Assembly (NCBI GenBank): GCA_938050265.1
Contig: CALLJT010000091.1
Span: 1-12,870 of the forward strand
Length of the DNA: 12,870 bases
Reading direction: 5' to 3'
Source of the DNA: Candidatus Saccharimonadia bacterium
Lineage (GTDB): Bacteria > Patescibacteriota > Saccharimonadia > Saccharimonadales > SZUA-47
The position numbers and the translations under genes were made by a program. Positions within the stretch are counted from its first letter, which is position 1; the number at the start of each line of letters is the position of its first letter. Shown here in pieces: positions 1-5,995 of this stretch. The notes below the pieces were generated by a model that was given only the letters and a program-made list of their open reading frames with translations, did no database searches and was not told the DNA's origin.

Positions 1-707
1 TGCCGTACATGACGGTCGAAGACGGAAAGGCTGTTTCGTCAATTGCCAAGTTCTTTGCCGATTCAGACCTTGCGACGATCGTAGAGAAGACCGGTGCGAA
101 AGATGGCGATACAATTCTGTTTGGTTCTGACAAGCGCGAGAAGGTCAACACGGTTCTCGGACGACTGCGCAGTCATCTCGGCGATGTATTAGAGCTCAAG
201 GACCCAAACGTGATTGCACTGGCTTGGATCGTTGACTTCCCGATGTACGAGCTGAATGAATCAACCGGTAAACCGGATTTCGGTCACAACCCATTTACTA
301 TGCCCAAAGGTGGCATAGACAGCTTGGATGGCGAGGACCTTCTGGATATCGTCGCAGATCAATACGACATGGTTATGAACGGCTATGAAATATGCTCAGG
401 GGGAGTACGAAATCACAACCCAGAAATCATGTATAAGGCATTCGGCAACCTTGGGTTTGACGCTAAGTATGTGGAAGAAAACTTTGGTGGCATGTTGAGT
501 GCATTCAAATTTGGCGCCCCGCCGCATGCAGGTTGCGCATTCGGTATCGACCGTATGTTTATGGAGCTTGTTGGCGAGAGCAACATCCGCGAAGTCGTCG
601 CTTTTCCGAAAAACGGATCAGGCGTCGATCTGATGATGCAATCGCCGAGTCCAGTAGAGACTCCTCAGCTTGATGATCTTGCGATTGCTGTCATAGAGAG
701 CGAGTAA
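1..707 (+). CDS. aspS: Aspartyl-tRNA synthetase, C-terminal part (5' end outside window)
   Basis: This is the C-terminal part of a bacterial-type AspRS, the cytosolic class II enzyme that charges tRNA-Asp. The reading frame is open from base 3 and the visible ATG at 9 is internal. The first ~50 residues look like the end of the GAD insertion domain unique to the bacterial type. The catalytic core follows: WIVDFPMYE, HNPFTMPK, GYEICSGGVRNH, PPHAGCAFGIDR (class II motif 3, with its ATP-binding arginine) and the family tail around VVAFPKNGSGVDLMMQSPSP. The SGGVRNH form, in place of the E. coli GGGSVRIH, is as I recall also found in alphaproteobacterial AspRS, so I do not treat it as damage. Whether the enzyme discriminates between tRNA-Asp and tRNA-Asn cannot be judged without the N-terminal anticodon-binding domain. 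It ends in TAA and is followed by a hairpin terminator. Confidence 0.97.
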   Translation, partial: PYMTVEDGKAVSSIAKFFADSDLATIVEKTGAKDGDTILFGSDKREKVNTVLGRLRSHLGDVLELKDPNVIALAWIVDFPMYELNESTGKPDFGHNPFTMPKGGIDSLDGEDLLDIVADQYDMVMNGYEICSGGVRNHNPEIMYKAFGNLGFDAKYVEENFGGMLSAFKFGAPPHAGCAFGIDRMFMELVGESNIREVVAFPKNGSGVDLMMQSPSPVETPQLDDLAIAVIESE

Positions 708-740
708 TTACCGCGTTGTTGTTCTCTGATAGGTTAATGA

Positions 741-766
741 GCGGGACACCAGTGTGCCCTCTTGTT
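741..766 (+). terminator. Likely intrinsic terminator of aspS
   Basis: A hairpin is visible: GGG (743-745) and ACAC (746-749), loop CA, then GTGT (752-755), a bulged G, and CCC (757-759). A T-rich tail, TCTTGTT, follows. It lies 35 nt after the aspS stop. The tail overlaps the left copy of the 10-bp duplication of the adjacent MITE, so the element appears to have inserted into the terminator tail. The stem is short, so strength is uncertain. Confidence 0.5.
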
Positions 767-770
767 AGAT
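761..770 (+). repeat. Left target-site duplication of the MITE
   Basis: The 10-mer CTTGTTAGAT directly abuts the left inverted end of the 771-889 element. It is repeated exactly at 890-899, abutting the right end. Such flush direct repeats are what staggered-cut transposition leaves. Confidence 0.8.
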
Positions 771-889
771 CTGACCCACACTCACTTTTCCCTCCGAGTA
801 GCGCCTGCACGCAGAGCCACCCCTATGAGGGGCGCCTCTGGCTGCACTACGCTTATACTACTCATGAGCAAAAAGTGACTGTGGGTCAG
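771..889. mobile_element. 119-bp MITE-like palindromic element
   Basis: The ends are 19-bp terminal inverted repeats with one mismatch: CTGACCCACACTCACTTTT at 771-789, against 871-889, whose reverse complement reads CTGACCCACAGTCACTTTT. The palindrome continues imperfectly to the centre: GAGTA, GCG and TGCA segments are mirrored, then CAGAG/CTCTG (812-816/836-840) and CCCCT/AGGGG (820-824/828-832) around an ATG loop. There is no coding capacity. The perfect 10-bp direct repeat flush at both ends supports insertion by a transposase supplied in trans. I cannot assign a transposase family; a 9-12 bp duplication is known from several, including IS4-type elements. It sits between the aspS terminator and the promoter of the next operon, and as RNA would fold into one long hairpin. 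Confidence 0.78.
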
Positions 890-899
890 CTTGTTAGAT
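890..899 (+). repeat. Right target-site duplication of the MITE
   Basis: An exact second copy of CTTGTTAGAT, directly after the right inverted end. It lies 20 nt upstream of the -10 box serving the next gene. Confidence 0.8.
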
Positions 900-916
900 A
901 CGGCAACGTTCAGTTG

Positions 917-925
917 TGGTAAAAT
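917..925 (+). promoter_or_regulatory. Extended -10 promoter (TGGTAAAAT)
   Basis: TG-G-TAAAAT matches the extended -10 consensus TGnTATAAT and is preceded by a further G (GTGGTA). No TTGACA-like -35 is seen at 16-18 bp. Only 7 nt separate the box from the ATG at 933, so the predicted transcription start falls at or within a base of the start codon, giving a leaderless mRNA. Confidence 0.6.
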
Positions 926-932
926 TGCGTCT

Positions 933-1400
933 ATGAGCCTGTTTACGCAAGTAGTAGAAAAATCGGACAGTTTTGTCGTTACTGTTGCAGGTAATGAATA
1001 CCAGGTTATCGGCGCATGTGTGTATTTTTTGGTTAGTGATCGCAGCGAGCGGTACGTCAAACTGGTTTTACCAGATCATAAGGTTTTGGCATTCGGTCCA
1101 GAAGATCAAGAAGTAATATTCGGTCAGGCAGTCGGACAGCTTACGAAAGAGTATCCCCCAGCAGATATGATTGAGTATGGTGGTCAACAGTACCGAAAGC
1201 AGTTCAGGGATTATCAGCGCGTAGAAAAGTTATTATTTGGTGACCCAGACATTGTCGAAGGCGAAGTTGATTTCACTGATTACGAGTGCGCGGACGACCC
1301 GAAGTTGGTGCTAAGCATTGGTCCTGTATCGCACGGACTCAGGCGTGATGACATAGCTGGAACAATGGTTGATGTAGGGTCGATACAGATACGTCGTTAG
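933..1400 (+). CDS. Conserved-looking protein of unknown function, 155 aa
   Basis: I do not recognise this protein with confidence. It is acidic, mostly beta-strand in appearance, and has no signal peptide or membrane segment. The stretch at residues 14-65 (VVTVAGNEYQVIGACVYF, then VKLVLPDHKVLAFGPEDQE) is loosely reminiscent of DUF4178-type beta domains, but that is a weak impression. The ATG at 933 is preferred over the in-frame TTG at 891, because that TTG lies inside the MITE target duplication and upstream of the promoter. The gene is first in a unit with the phosphoesterase (3-nt gap) and the permease (no gap), so it is probably co-transcribed with them. No Shine-Dalgarno is present and the message is predicted to be leaderless. 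Confidence 0.75.
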   Translation: MSLFTQVVEKSDSFVVTVAGNEYQVIGACVYFLVSDRSERYVKLVLPDHKVLAFGPEDQEVIFGQAVGQLTKEYPPADMIEYGGQQYRKQFRDYQRVEKLLFGDPDIVEGEVDFTDYECADDPKLVLSIGPVSHGLRRDDIAGTMVDVGSIQIRR

Positions 1401-1403
1401 ATC

Positions 1404-2240
1404 ATGAAGTTTGGTGTGATTACAGACGTACAGTATGCCGACATTAACCGATGGGATGTTGCACCTGAGCGTGAATACCGCTTGGCTCCGTCTAAGCTTA
1501 CAGAAGCGATTGATTTTCTTAACACACAACAGGACCTTGATTTTGTTGTGCATCTCGGTGACGTTATTGATAAATATGTAACAAGTTTTGACGAACTAGC
1601 CCCAGTGTTTGAGCGCCTTACACATAAATTGGTTCATGTGCTCGGCAATCATGACTTTAAAGCCACGGATGACCACAAAAGGATACCAGTGGCCACCGTA
1701 CTGAATAAGCTCGGCATGCCAGCTAAATATTACTCGATGGTTGAAGGGGCTTGGAAATTTATTGTGCTGGATACAAACGAGGTAGGCATTATCGAGCAGG
1801 ATGATGAACGTAACGATACTGATGGCAGACGTCTGCTTGCTGAGCTGAAACAGAAACAAGCAGTTAACGCACATTCATGGAACGGCACGATATCTGATAT
1901 GCAACAGAAGTGGTTGCGCAACCAGCTTGATCAGGCTGAGAAAGCTGACCAGTCCGTACTGTTGTTTGCACATCACCCTGTTGCTCCATTGTCGAGTAAT
2001 ATGATGCTCGAACCACAGCGAATTACACAGTTTTTTGCACAGTATCCTTGCGTTAAAGCGTATCTAAACGGCCACGATCATGACGGTGCGTATGCTGAAG
2101 TCGAAGGAGTACCTTGCGTTACGTTTAAGGCTCTCCTTGATACAACGGAAAACAGTTACGCAATTGTCGAGCTTGACGAAAATCGACTGAGGGTTGAAGG
2201 ATACGGTCGGGAGCACGACAGAGAACTGGTGTTGCGCTAG
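1404..2240 (+). CDS. Metallophosphoesterase, ADP-ribose/CDP-alcohol diphosphatase-like
   Basis: This is a calcineurin-like dinuclear-metal phosphoesterase of 278 aa. All the metal-binding motifs are visible in order: DVQ (D8, Q10), GDVID (52-56), GNHD (81-84), AHH (189-191) and GHDH (223-226). The first motif is D-x-Q rather than the usual D-x-H. That, together with the opening FGVITDVQYAD, is characteristic of the ADPRibase-Mn family (Mn-dependent ADP-ribose/CDP-alcohol diphosphatase; human ADPRM). That family hydrolyses ADP-ribose, CDP-choline or similar compounds, so the substrate here is an inference. The protein is cytosolic, with no signal peptide. It starts 3 nt after the preceding stop and its own stop is immediately followed by the permease GTG, so the three genes form one operon. 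It is somewhat shorter than the roughly 340-residue human protein. Confidence 0.88.
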   Translation: MKFGVITDVQYADINRWDVAPEREYRLAPSKLTEAIDFLNTQQDLDFVVHLGDVIDKYVTSFDELAPVFERLTHKLVHVLGNHDFKATDDHKRIPVATVLNKLGMPAKYYSMVEGAWKFIVLDTNEVGIIEQDDERNDTDGRRLLAELKQKQAVNAHSWNGTISDMQQKWLRNQLDQAEKADQSVLLFAHHPVAPLSSNMMLEPQRITQFFAQYPCVKAYLNGHDHDGAYAEVEGVPCVTFKALLDTTENSYAIVELDENRLRVEGYGREHDRELVLR

Positions 2241-2984
2241 GTGAGTGATGTCGAGCTCGGTGTGTACGGAGTTGTCGCGTTTGTTGTAGCGATTTTTTCG
2301 AGTATTGCGGGTGGTGGAGGAGGATTTGTAGCGACACCGCTCTTAATTCTTTTTGGTTTGTCGCCTGCTGAGGCTGTCGGCACCGGTAAACTGCTCGGCG
2401 CGTCCATCGCTGTGGGCAACCTTGGGGTTATGCGCAAAAACAAAACCCACCGATGGCGTACTGCTCTTCCGTTTGTCGCAATTGCTGCGGTGGTCGGAAT
2501 CGTGTCGCCCTTTTTTATCACAGGCATTGAAGGCGAAGCGTATCAGCACAGTATCGGTGTCTTGATCCTACTCATGCTGCCTGTTGTGCATTATAGCGGA
2601 GTCGGCCTGAGCACATTCAAACCAACAGCGAAGCTGCGGCGTTTTGGGTATGTGTTCGTCGCTGCCGGCTTCATGGCGGTCGGGGTGTTCAGTAGTGGGC
2701 TTGGAGTGCTCGTGAGTTTAGGCATATCTCGGTTTTTCGGGTTTGACATGCTGGAAGCGAATGTCAATAAGCGCATTTCGATGCTCGTACTCAACAGCTT
2801 TGTGTTCGTAGCATTACTTGGTTCTGGACTGATTGTATGGAACGCTGCAATCGTCGGTGCTGTCGCTAACTATGCCGGAGGTGTGATAGGTGCGCATGTT
2901 TCAGTCCGCAGGGGAAGTGGTTTTGTCATGCTAGTGCTAAAAGCTATGATGCTGTTTTCTGGCGTAGCGATGCTTGTGCGTTGA
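2241..2984 (+). CDS. TauE/SafE (TSUP) family membrane permease
   Basis: This is a polytopic membrane protein of 247 aa with about eight hydrophobic segments in two homologous halves. The first half carries the signature IAGGGGGFVATPLLILFGL (residues 22-40) followed by AVGTGKLLGASIAVGN. The second half has the matching GFMAVGVFSSGLGVLVS (143-159) and a conserved NVNKRISMLVLN. TSUP proteins export or import sulfur-containing organic anions such as sulfite, sulfoacetate or taurine; the substrate here cannot be told. The GTG start directly follows the phosphoesterase TAG with no intervening base, and no Shine-Dalgarno is evident, so translation is probably coupled. The length is typical. A 5-bp inverted repeat, TCAGT-GAT-ACTGA (2988-3000), follows the stop but lacks a T tract, so no clear terminator is seen. 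Confidence 0.9.
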   Translation: MSDVELGVYGVVAFVVAIFSSIAGGGGGFVATPLLILFGLSPAEAVGTGKLLGASIAVGNLGVMRKNKTHRWRTALPFVAIAAVVGIVSPFFITGIEGEAYQHSIGVLILLMLPVVHYSGVGLSTFKPTAKLRRFGYVFVAAGFMAVGVFSSGLGVLVSLGISRFFGFDMLEANVNKRISMLVLNSFVFVALLGSGLIVWNAAIVGAVANYAGGVIGAHVSVRRGSGFVMLVLKAMMLFSGVAMLVR

Positions 2985-3140
2985 TCGTCAGTGATACTGA
3001 GAGTAGAAGGCTGGTTCGTGCCTGCACCACCAATATCGAGATCTACAAACAAGAGGTCGCCTGTGGTCACCGATACGATGTTTTGGATGAGGTGCTGGAG
3101 AGCAGCGCCAATGTAATGTCGTTTACTAATAACAGAAATC

Positions 3141-3170
3141 AATATATCAGATACTGACATATAATGTCAA
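3141..3170 (-). promoter_or_regulatory. Sigma70-type promoter on the minus strand
   Basis: Read on the minus strand, TTGACA (3165-3170), an 18-bp spacer and TATATT (3141-3146) with an extended TGA before it form the best canonical promoter in the window. It would start transcription near 3134, heading antisense into the end of the permease gene. Confidence 0.5.
3155..3169. promoter_or_regulatory. Operator-like palindrome TGACAT-ATA-ATGTCA
   Basis: Two perfect 6-bp inverted half-sites with a 3-bp spacer overlap the -35 box of the minus-strand promoter. The + strand also reads TATAAT at 3160-3165. The arrangement fits a dimeric repressor site, but no regulator gene is nearby and chance remains possible. 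Confidence 0.3.
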
Positions 3171-3276
3171 CGACAGGCTTCTCGCCGTCTCCTGCTGCCT
3201 GATCCGTTCGCGTCCAAGAGTGGTTACCTGTACCTGGATCGGCTACGCATCGCACTATAGCTCGACGCCTATTCCG

Positions 3277-3285
3277 TGGTAAAAT
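3277..3285 (+). promoter_or_regulatory. Extended -10 promoter (TGGTAAAAT)
   Basis: TG-G-TAAAAT, preceded by G as in GTGGTA, ends 11 nt before the ATG at 3297. The predicted mRNA leader is about 5 nt, too short for a Shine-Dalgarno, and none is seen. The sequence TAATCATG over the start codon is shared with the 5179 gene at the same spacing. Confidence 0.6.
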
Positions 3286-3296
3286 AAACCATAATC

Positions 3297-5054
3297 ATGA
3301 ATACACCTGAAAACGAGTTTGTACGAGAGCCGAGTCGAGAGCAGAACGATGTTACGAGTCAAAAGTACTTACAGGCATTGGAGGGGAGCACTCCTGAGTC
3401 TTCAAGTACCGTACAGCAACCAGTGCAGATAGAAGTACAAGACGAACATCTTGTAGATGCGCCGAAGAAATCTAGCCTGTGGAGCGTGGTTGCGTCGGTA
3501 CCAAAGCGTTGGTGGCGTAACAAGGCATGGCGATATGGTGTCCCAGCAGTGCTACTGCTGGCAGGTGCGGCAGCGTTTCTCGTGCCTACGGTACGCTACA
3601 GTGTACTGAATGTTGCTGGTGTGCGAGTACCATTATCCACGACCATTGTCGACAGCCAAACGAGCTTGCCGCTCGAAAACATGCTTGTGAGCGTACAAGG
3701 GCAAGAAGCGCGCACTGATGTTGATGGACGTGTTGCTTTTGAAGATTTGCGGCTTGGGGCATCTACCCTGACAGTTGATAAAACAGGCTACGCTCCGTAT
3801 CAAAACGAACTAGTGCTTGGCTGGGGTAGTAATCCTCTGAAAAACCAACCGATCGTAGCAACTGGAACACAGTTTAGTTTTGTTGTGACTGATTGGCTGA
3901 GTGGTGAAGCCGTTAAAGGCGTGTCGGTGAGCAGCGGAGACAACAGTGCTACGTCAGACGAAGAAGGTCGTGTGCTGCTGACAGTCGGCGAGCTCAACGA
4001 CATGACGCAGGCATCTGTCAGCGCAAGCGGCTACCGTGACGAAGTAGTTACACTGGAGAACGCTGTCGAGGACGAGCCTGTTCAGCTGGTGTCGTCTCAG
4101 AAACATACATTTGTCAGTAATAGAGACGGCGCGTACGATCTATACAAAACTGATCTGGATGGACAAAACGAGCAGGTCCTCCTGAGTGCTACGGGTAAGG
4201 AGCGAGAAATCCCTCATGCGGTGGCTCACTCTTCTGGTGACTATATAGCATACATATCTACGCGAGACGGTGAGGCAAATAGCGGCGGGTTTATTTATGA
4301 TGGGTTGTTTATTGTGACTGTTGCGAATGGCGAATTTGAACGTGTGACTCGTTCTGAGCAGGTGCAGGTGATCGGCTGGTCTGGCGACAGGCTCATATAT
4401 ACGGCTATCACAGAAGGCGTAAGCGGTAATAACCCGGGACGCAGCAAACTGCTGTCGTATGACATATTCAGTGGAGAGCGAGTGGAGCTGGCTAGATCTA
4501 ACTACTTCAACGACGTGCAGCTGATACGAAACCGTATATATTACAGTGTCTCGAGTTTTGCGGTGCCAATCGATGAAGCCAAGCTGTTTGCGGTGGATGC
4601 TGACGGCCAGAACCGCAGCACGGTTATTGACAGCCAAGTCTGGTCGATCGTGCATGCTGGTTACGATATGATTCATTTTCAGGCAGTCAACGAACAGCTA
4701 AAAACAGTCTGGTACACACAGCAGGCAGGGCAGGAGCCCGAGCCGCTCACAGCTCCGCCGGTTGTACAGCTGAGCCGTACCTATGTCGAGTCACCAGACA
4801 GCACACGCGCCCTCCGAGTAGAAACTCGTGACGGCAAAGGCGTGCTGCTGAGCTACGACATTGAAGCAGCTACTGAGTCAACGCTCCATACAGCGCCTGG
4901 CCTCACGTATCCAGCATATTGGTTGACTAACGATGTCGTAGTGTATCGGGTTGTGAATAGCCAAGAGTCAGCAGATTACGTACTGGACGTCCGCTCCGGA
5001 GAGCCACGAAAAATAGCTGACGTCATAGGCAACGAAAGCCGCAATTTCTACTAA
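3297..5054 (+). CDS. Membrane-anchored surface protein with two Ig-like domains and a beta-propeller
   Basis: The protein has 585 aa. Residues 1-75 are polar and acidic, apparently disordered and cytosolic, ending in a basic stretch (KRWWRNKAWR). One membrane helix follows (about 81-99), giving an N-in topology with the rest outside. Residues ~112-188 and ~192-265 are two carboxypeptidase-regulatory-like (CarboxypepD_reg/PEGA-type) domains, recognised by patterns such as VVDSQTSLPLENMLVSV-x-DVDGRVAFEDL-x-KTGYAPY and VTDWLSGEAVKGVSV-x-DEEGRVLL-x-ASGYRDE. Residues ~268-585 are a TolB/WD40-like beta-propeller with repeated blades such as FVSNRDGAYDLYKTDLDGQNEQVL. No catalytic motif is visible, so a role in binding glycan, peptide or envelope partners is an inference. 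The gene has its own promoter and a hairpin after the stop. It is followed by two more envelope proteins. Confidence 0.85.
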   Translation: MNTPENEFVREPSREQNDVTSQKYLQALEGSTPESSSTVQQPVQIEVQDEHLVDAPKKSSLWSVVASVPKRWWRNKAWRYGVPAVLLLAGAAAFLVPTVRYSVLNVAGVRVPLSTTIVDSQTSLPLENMLVSVQGQEARTDVDGRVAFEDLRLGASTLTVDKTGYAPYQNELVLGWGSNPLKNQPIVATGTQFSFVVTDWLSGEAVKGVSVSSGDNSATSDEEGRVLLTVGELNDMTQASVSASGYRDEVVTLENAVEDEPVQLVSSQKHTFVSNRDGAYDLYKTDLDGQNEQVLLSATGKEREIPHAVAHSSGDYIAYISTRDGEANSGGFIYDGLFIVTVANGEFERVTRSEQVQVIGWSGDRLIYTAITEGVSGNNPGRSKLLSYDIFSGERVELARSNYFNDVQLIRNRIYYSVSSFAVPIDEAKLFAVDADGQNRSTVIDSQVWSIVHAGYDMIHFQAVNEQLKTVWYTQQAGQEPEPLTAPPVVQLSRTYVESPDSTRALRVETRDGKGVLLSYDIEAATESTLHTAPGLTYPAYWLTNDVVVYRVVNSQESADYVLDVRSGEPRKIADVIGNESRNFY

Positions 5055-5079
5055 TAACACCAGCTCAAAGAGCAGAATC

Positions 5080-5115
5080 ACCAACTGGCCAAGGACAGTC
5101 CTTGGCCGGGTTGGT
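5080..5115 (+). terminator. Strong hairpin, probable terminator
   Basis: The inner stem GGCCAAGGA (5087-5095) / TCCTTGGCC (5099-5107) is a perfect 9-bp pair around the loop CAG. It is extended by ACCAAC (5080-5085) / GTTGGT (5110-5115) across a small 1x2 internal loop. The hairpin lies 26 nt after the stop of the surface protein. There is no T tract on either side, so it is either a non-canonical terminator or an mRNA 3'-end stabiliser. A smaller hairpin, GCTC-AAA-GAGC, precedes it at 5063-5073. Confidence 0.55.
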
Positions 5116-5158
5116 AGTGGCGGGTGTGACGGAGGAGTGCGTGGGCTTTGGTAGGGTG

Positions 5159-5167
5159 TGGTATAAT
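5159..5167 (+). promoter_or_regulatory. Extended -10 promoter (TGGTATAAT)
   Basis: This is a perfect extended -10 (TG-G-TATAAT), again preceded by G, with no recognisable -35. It ends 11 nt before the ATG at 5179, the same distance as for the 3297 gene, and TAATCATG covers the start in both. Confidence 0.7.
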
Positions 5168-5178
5168 TTGGGGTAATC

Positions 5179-5916
5179 ATGGGGGAGTTGCGTAAAATGG
5201 GTAGATTCGCAGTATTTATGGCTGTATTTGGGTTGTTTGCCACAAGTATCATATCGGTGCCGGTTGTCGCACAGCAGTCCGAAGTGACCGACGGGGACGT
5301 GCAGCAGGCCCCAGAGACTGATGATCCAGACACAGAAACGGACAGAGCTGAAAGAATCAAGAAATACAAAAACCGCGCTGAACAGCCGACGGACGTCGTT
5401 AAGGCACGAAAAATCACCAACGTGTGTCGCTCTGCTGGCGGCAAAATTACATCGGCTCGTGCACGCCATGAAGCAGTTATCCGTACACGAGTTTCTACAT
5501 ACCAGACAGTGGTTGGCAGACTTGACCGGCTCGAGCGCAAACTACAAACTGCCGAAATCCAGCCAAGTACGCAAGAATCAATAGCTACGGCAAATACAGA
5601 ATTTCAGCAACGTACTGCTGACGCTATCATCGTCCTGCAGGAGTACGGACAGATCCTCGACGACATCATTGCGATGGACTGCGAAGCAGACCCTGAAGCA
5701 TTCCACGCGGCACTGCAGGCTGCACGACTTGAGATGCGTTCGGCACGGCAGGAGTCTAGCGATGTGAAGTCTTATGCGCAGGATACGATCAAGAATCTAT
5801 TGCAGGGGCTCAGAGCCGAACTGGCAACAAATGAAGCGAGCCTAGAGTCCGAACAGCAGGATGAGCAGTCAGATCCAGGGTCAGGGTCAGAGTTAGATCA
5901 GGAGCAAACACAGTAA
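5179..5916 (+). CDS. Secreted helical (coiled-coil) protein with two cysteines, 245 aa
   Basis: An N-terminal signal peptide is clear: positive residues R5, K6 and R9, a hydrophobic core at ~10-29 and a likely cut after VVA (residue 31). An acidic linker follows (~33-58), then an alpha-helical, heptad-like region (~70-215) rich in R, E, Q and A, and a polar Gln/Asp/Ser tail. Two cysteines, C83 and C168, bracket the helical region and could form a disulfide outside the cell. I recognise the general type (small secreted helical proteins of CPR bacteria) but no functional family. The start is ambiguous. ATG 5179 would be nearly leaderless, whereas ATG 5197 has GGGGGAG (5181-5187) at good spacing. 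I keep 5179 because it supplies a better charged n-region. Neighbours are other envelope proteins. Confidence 0.8.
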   Translation: MGELRKMGRFAVFMAVFGLFATSIISVPVVAQQSEVTDGDVQQAPETDDPDTETDRAERIKKYKNRAEQPTDVVKARKITNVCRSAGGKITSARARHEAVIRTRVSTYQTVVGRLDRLERKLQTAEIQPSTQESIATANTEFQQRTADAIIVLQEYGQILDDIIAMDCEADPEAFHAALQAARLEMRSARQESSDVKSYAQDTIKNLLQGLRAELATNEASLESEQQDEQSDPGSGSELDQEQTQ

Positions 5917-5995
5917 CTGTAAGTTAATTAATCGAGTTTTCGTAACCTAGACGTAGGTACGCAGACTAAAGGGACCGAAAAAGGGAGGGGTGAAT
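5917..5995 (+). other. Short intergenic region with hairpin and Shine-Dalgarno
   Basis: It contains a hairpin GTA(A)CCTA-GACG-TAGGTAC (5942-5960) and, around the previous stop codon, the small palindrome ACAGT-A-ACTGT (5910-5920). A strong Shine-Dalgarno, GGGAGG (5983-5988), lies 7 nt before ATG 5996. No convincing promoter is seen, so read-through from the upstream gene is likely. Confidence 0.45.

Larger units (their letters stand above)
2985..3296. other. 312-bp intergenic region with promoters and palindromes
   Basis: No + strand gene with a plausible start is present. The region contains a short inverted repeat after the permease stop (2988-3000), a strong minus-strand promoter (3141-3170), a 6-3-6 palindrome over its -35 box (3155-3169), and the extended -10 promoter of the next gene (3277-3285). 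A minus-strand frame stays open from 3160 down to 2870 and overlaps the permease gene antisense. Its only ATG lies upstream of the predicted transcription start, so I do not call it as a gene. Confidence 0.6.

Noticed and set aside
370..425. AspRS motif CSGGVRNH differs from the E. coli GGGSVRIH
   Set aside because: As I recall, a very similar SSGAIRNH form occurs in alphaproteobacterial AspRS, so this is normal family variation, not a damaged site.
716..922. 68-codon + strand frame between aspS and the next gene
   Set aside because: It runs through the terminator and the MITE, has no Shine-Dalgarno, and its translation has no protein-like features.
2870..3160. Minus-strand 96-residue frame as a gene
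   Set aside because: It overlaps the permease antisense for 115 nt, matches no family I know, and its ATG is upstream of the only promoter. It is kept only as context for the antisense-promoter finding.
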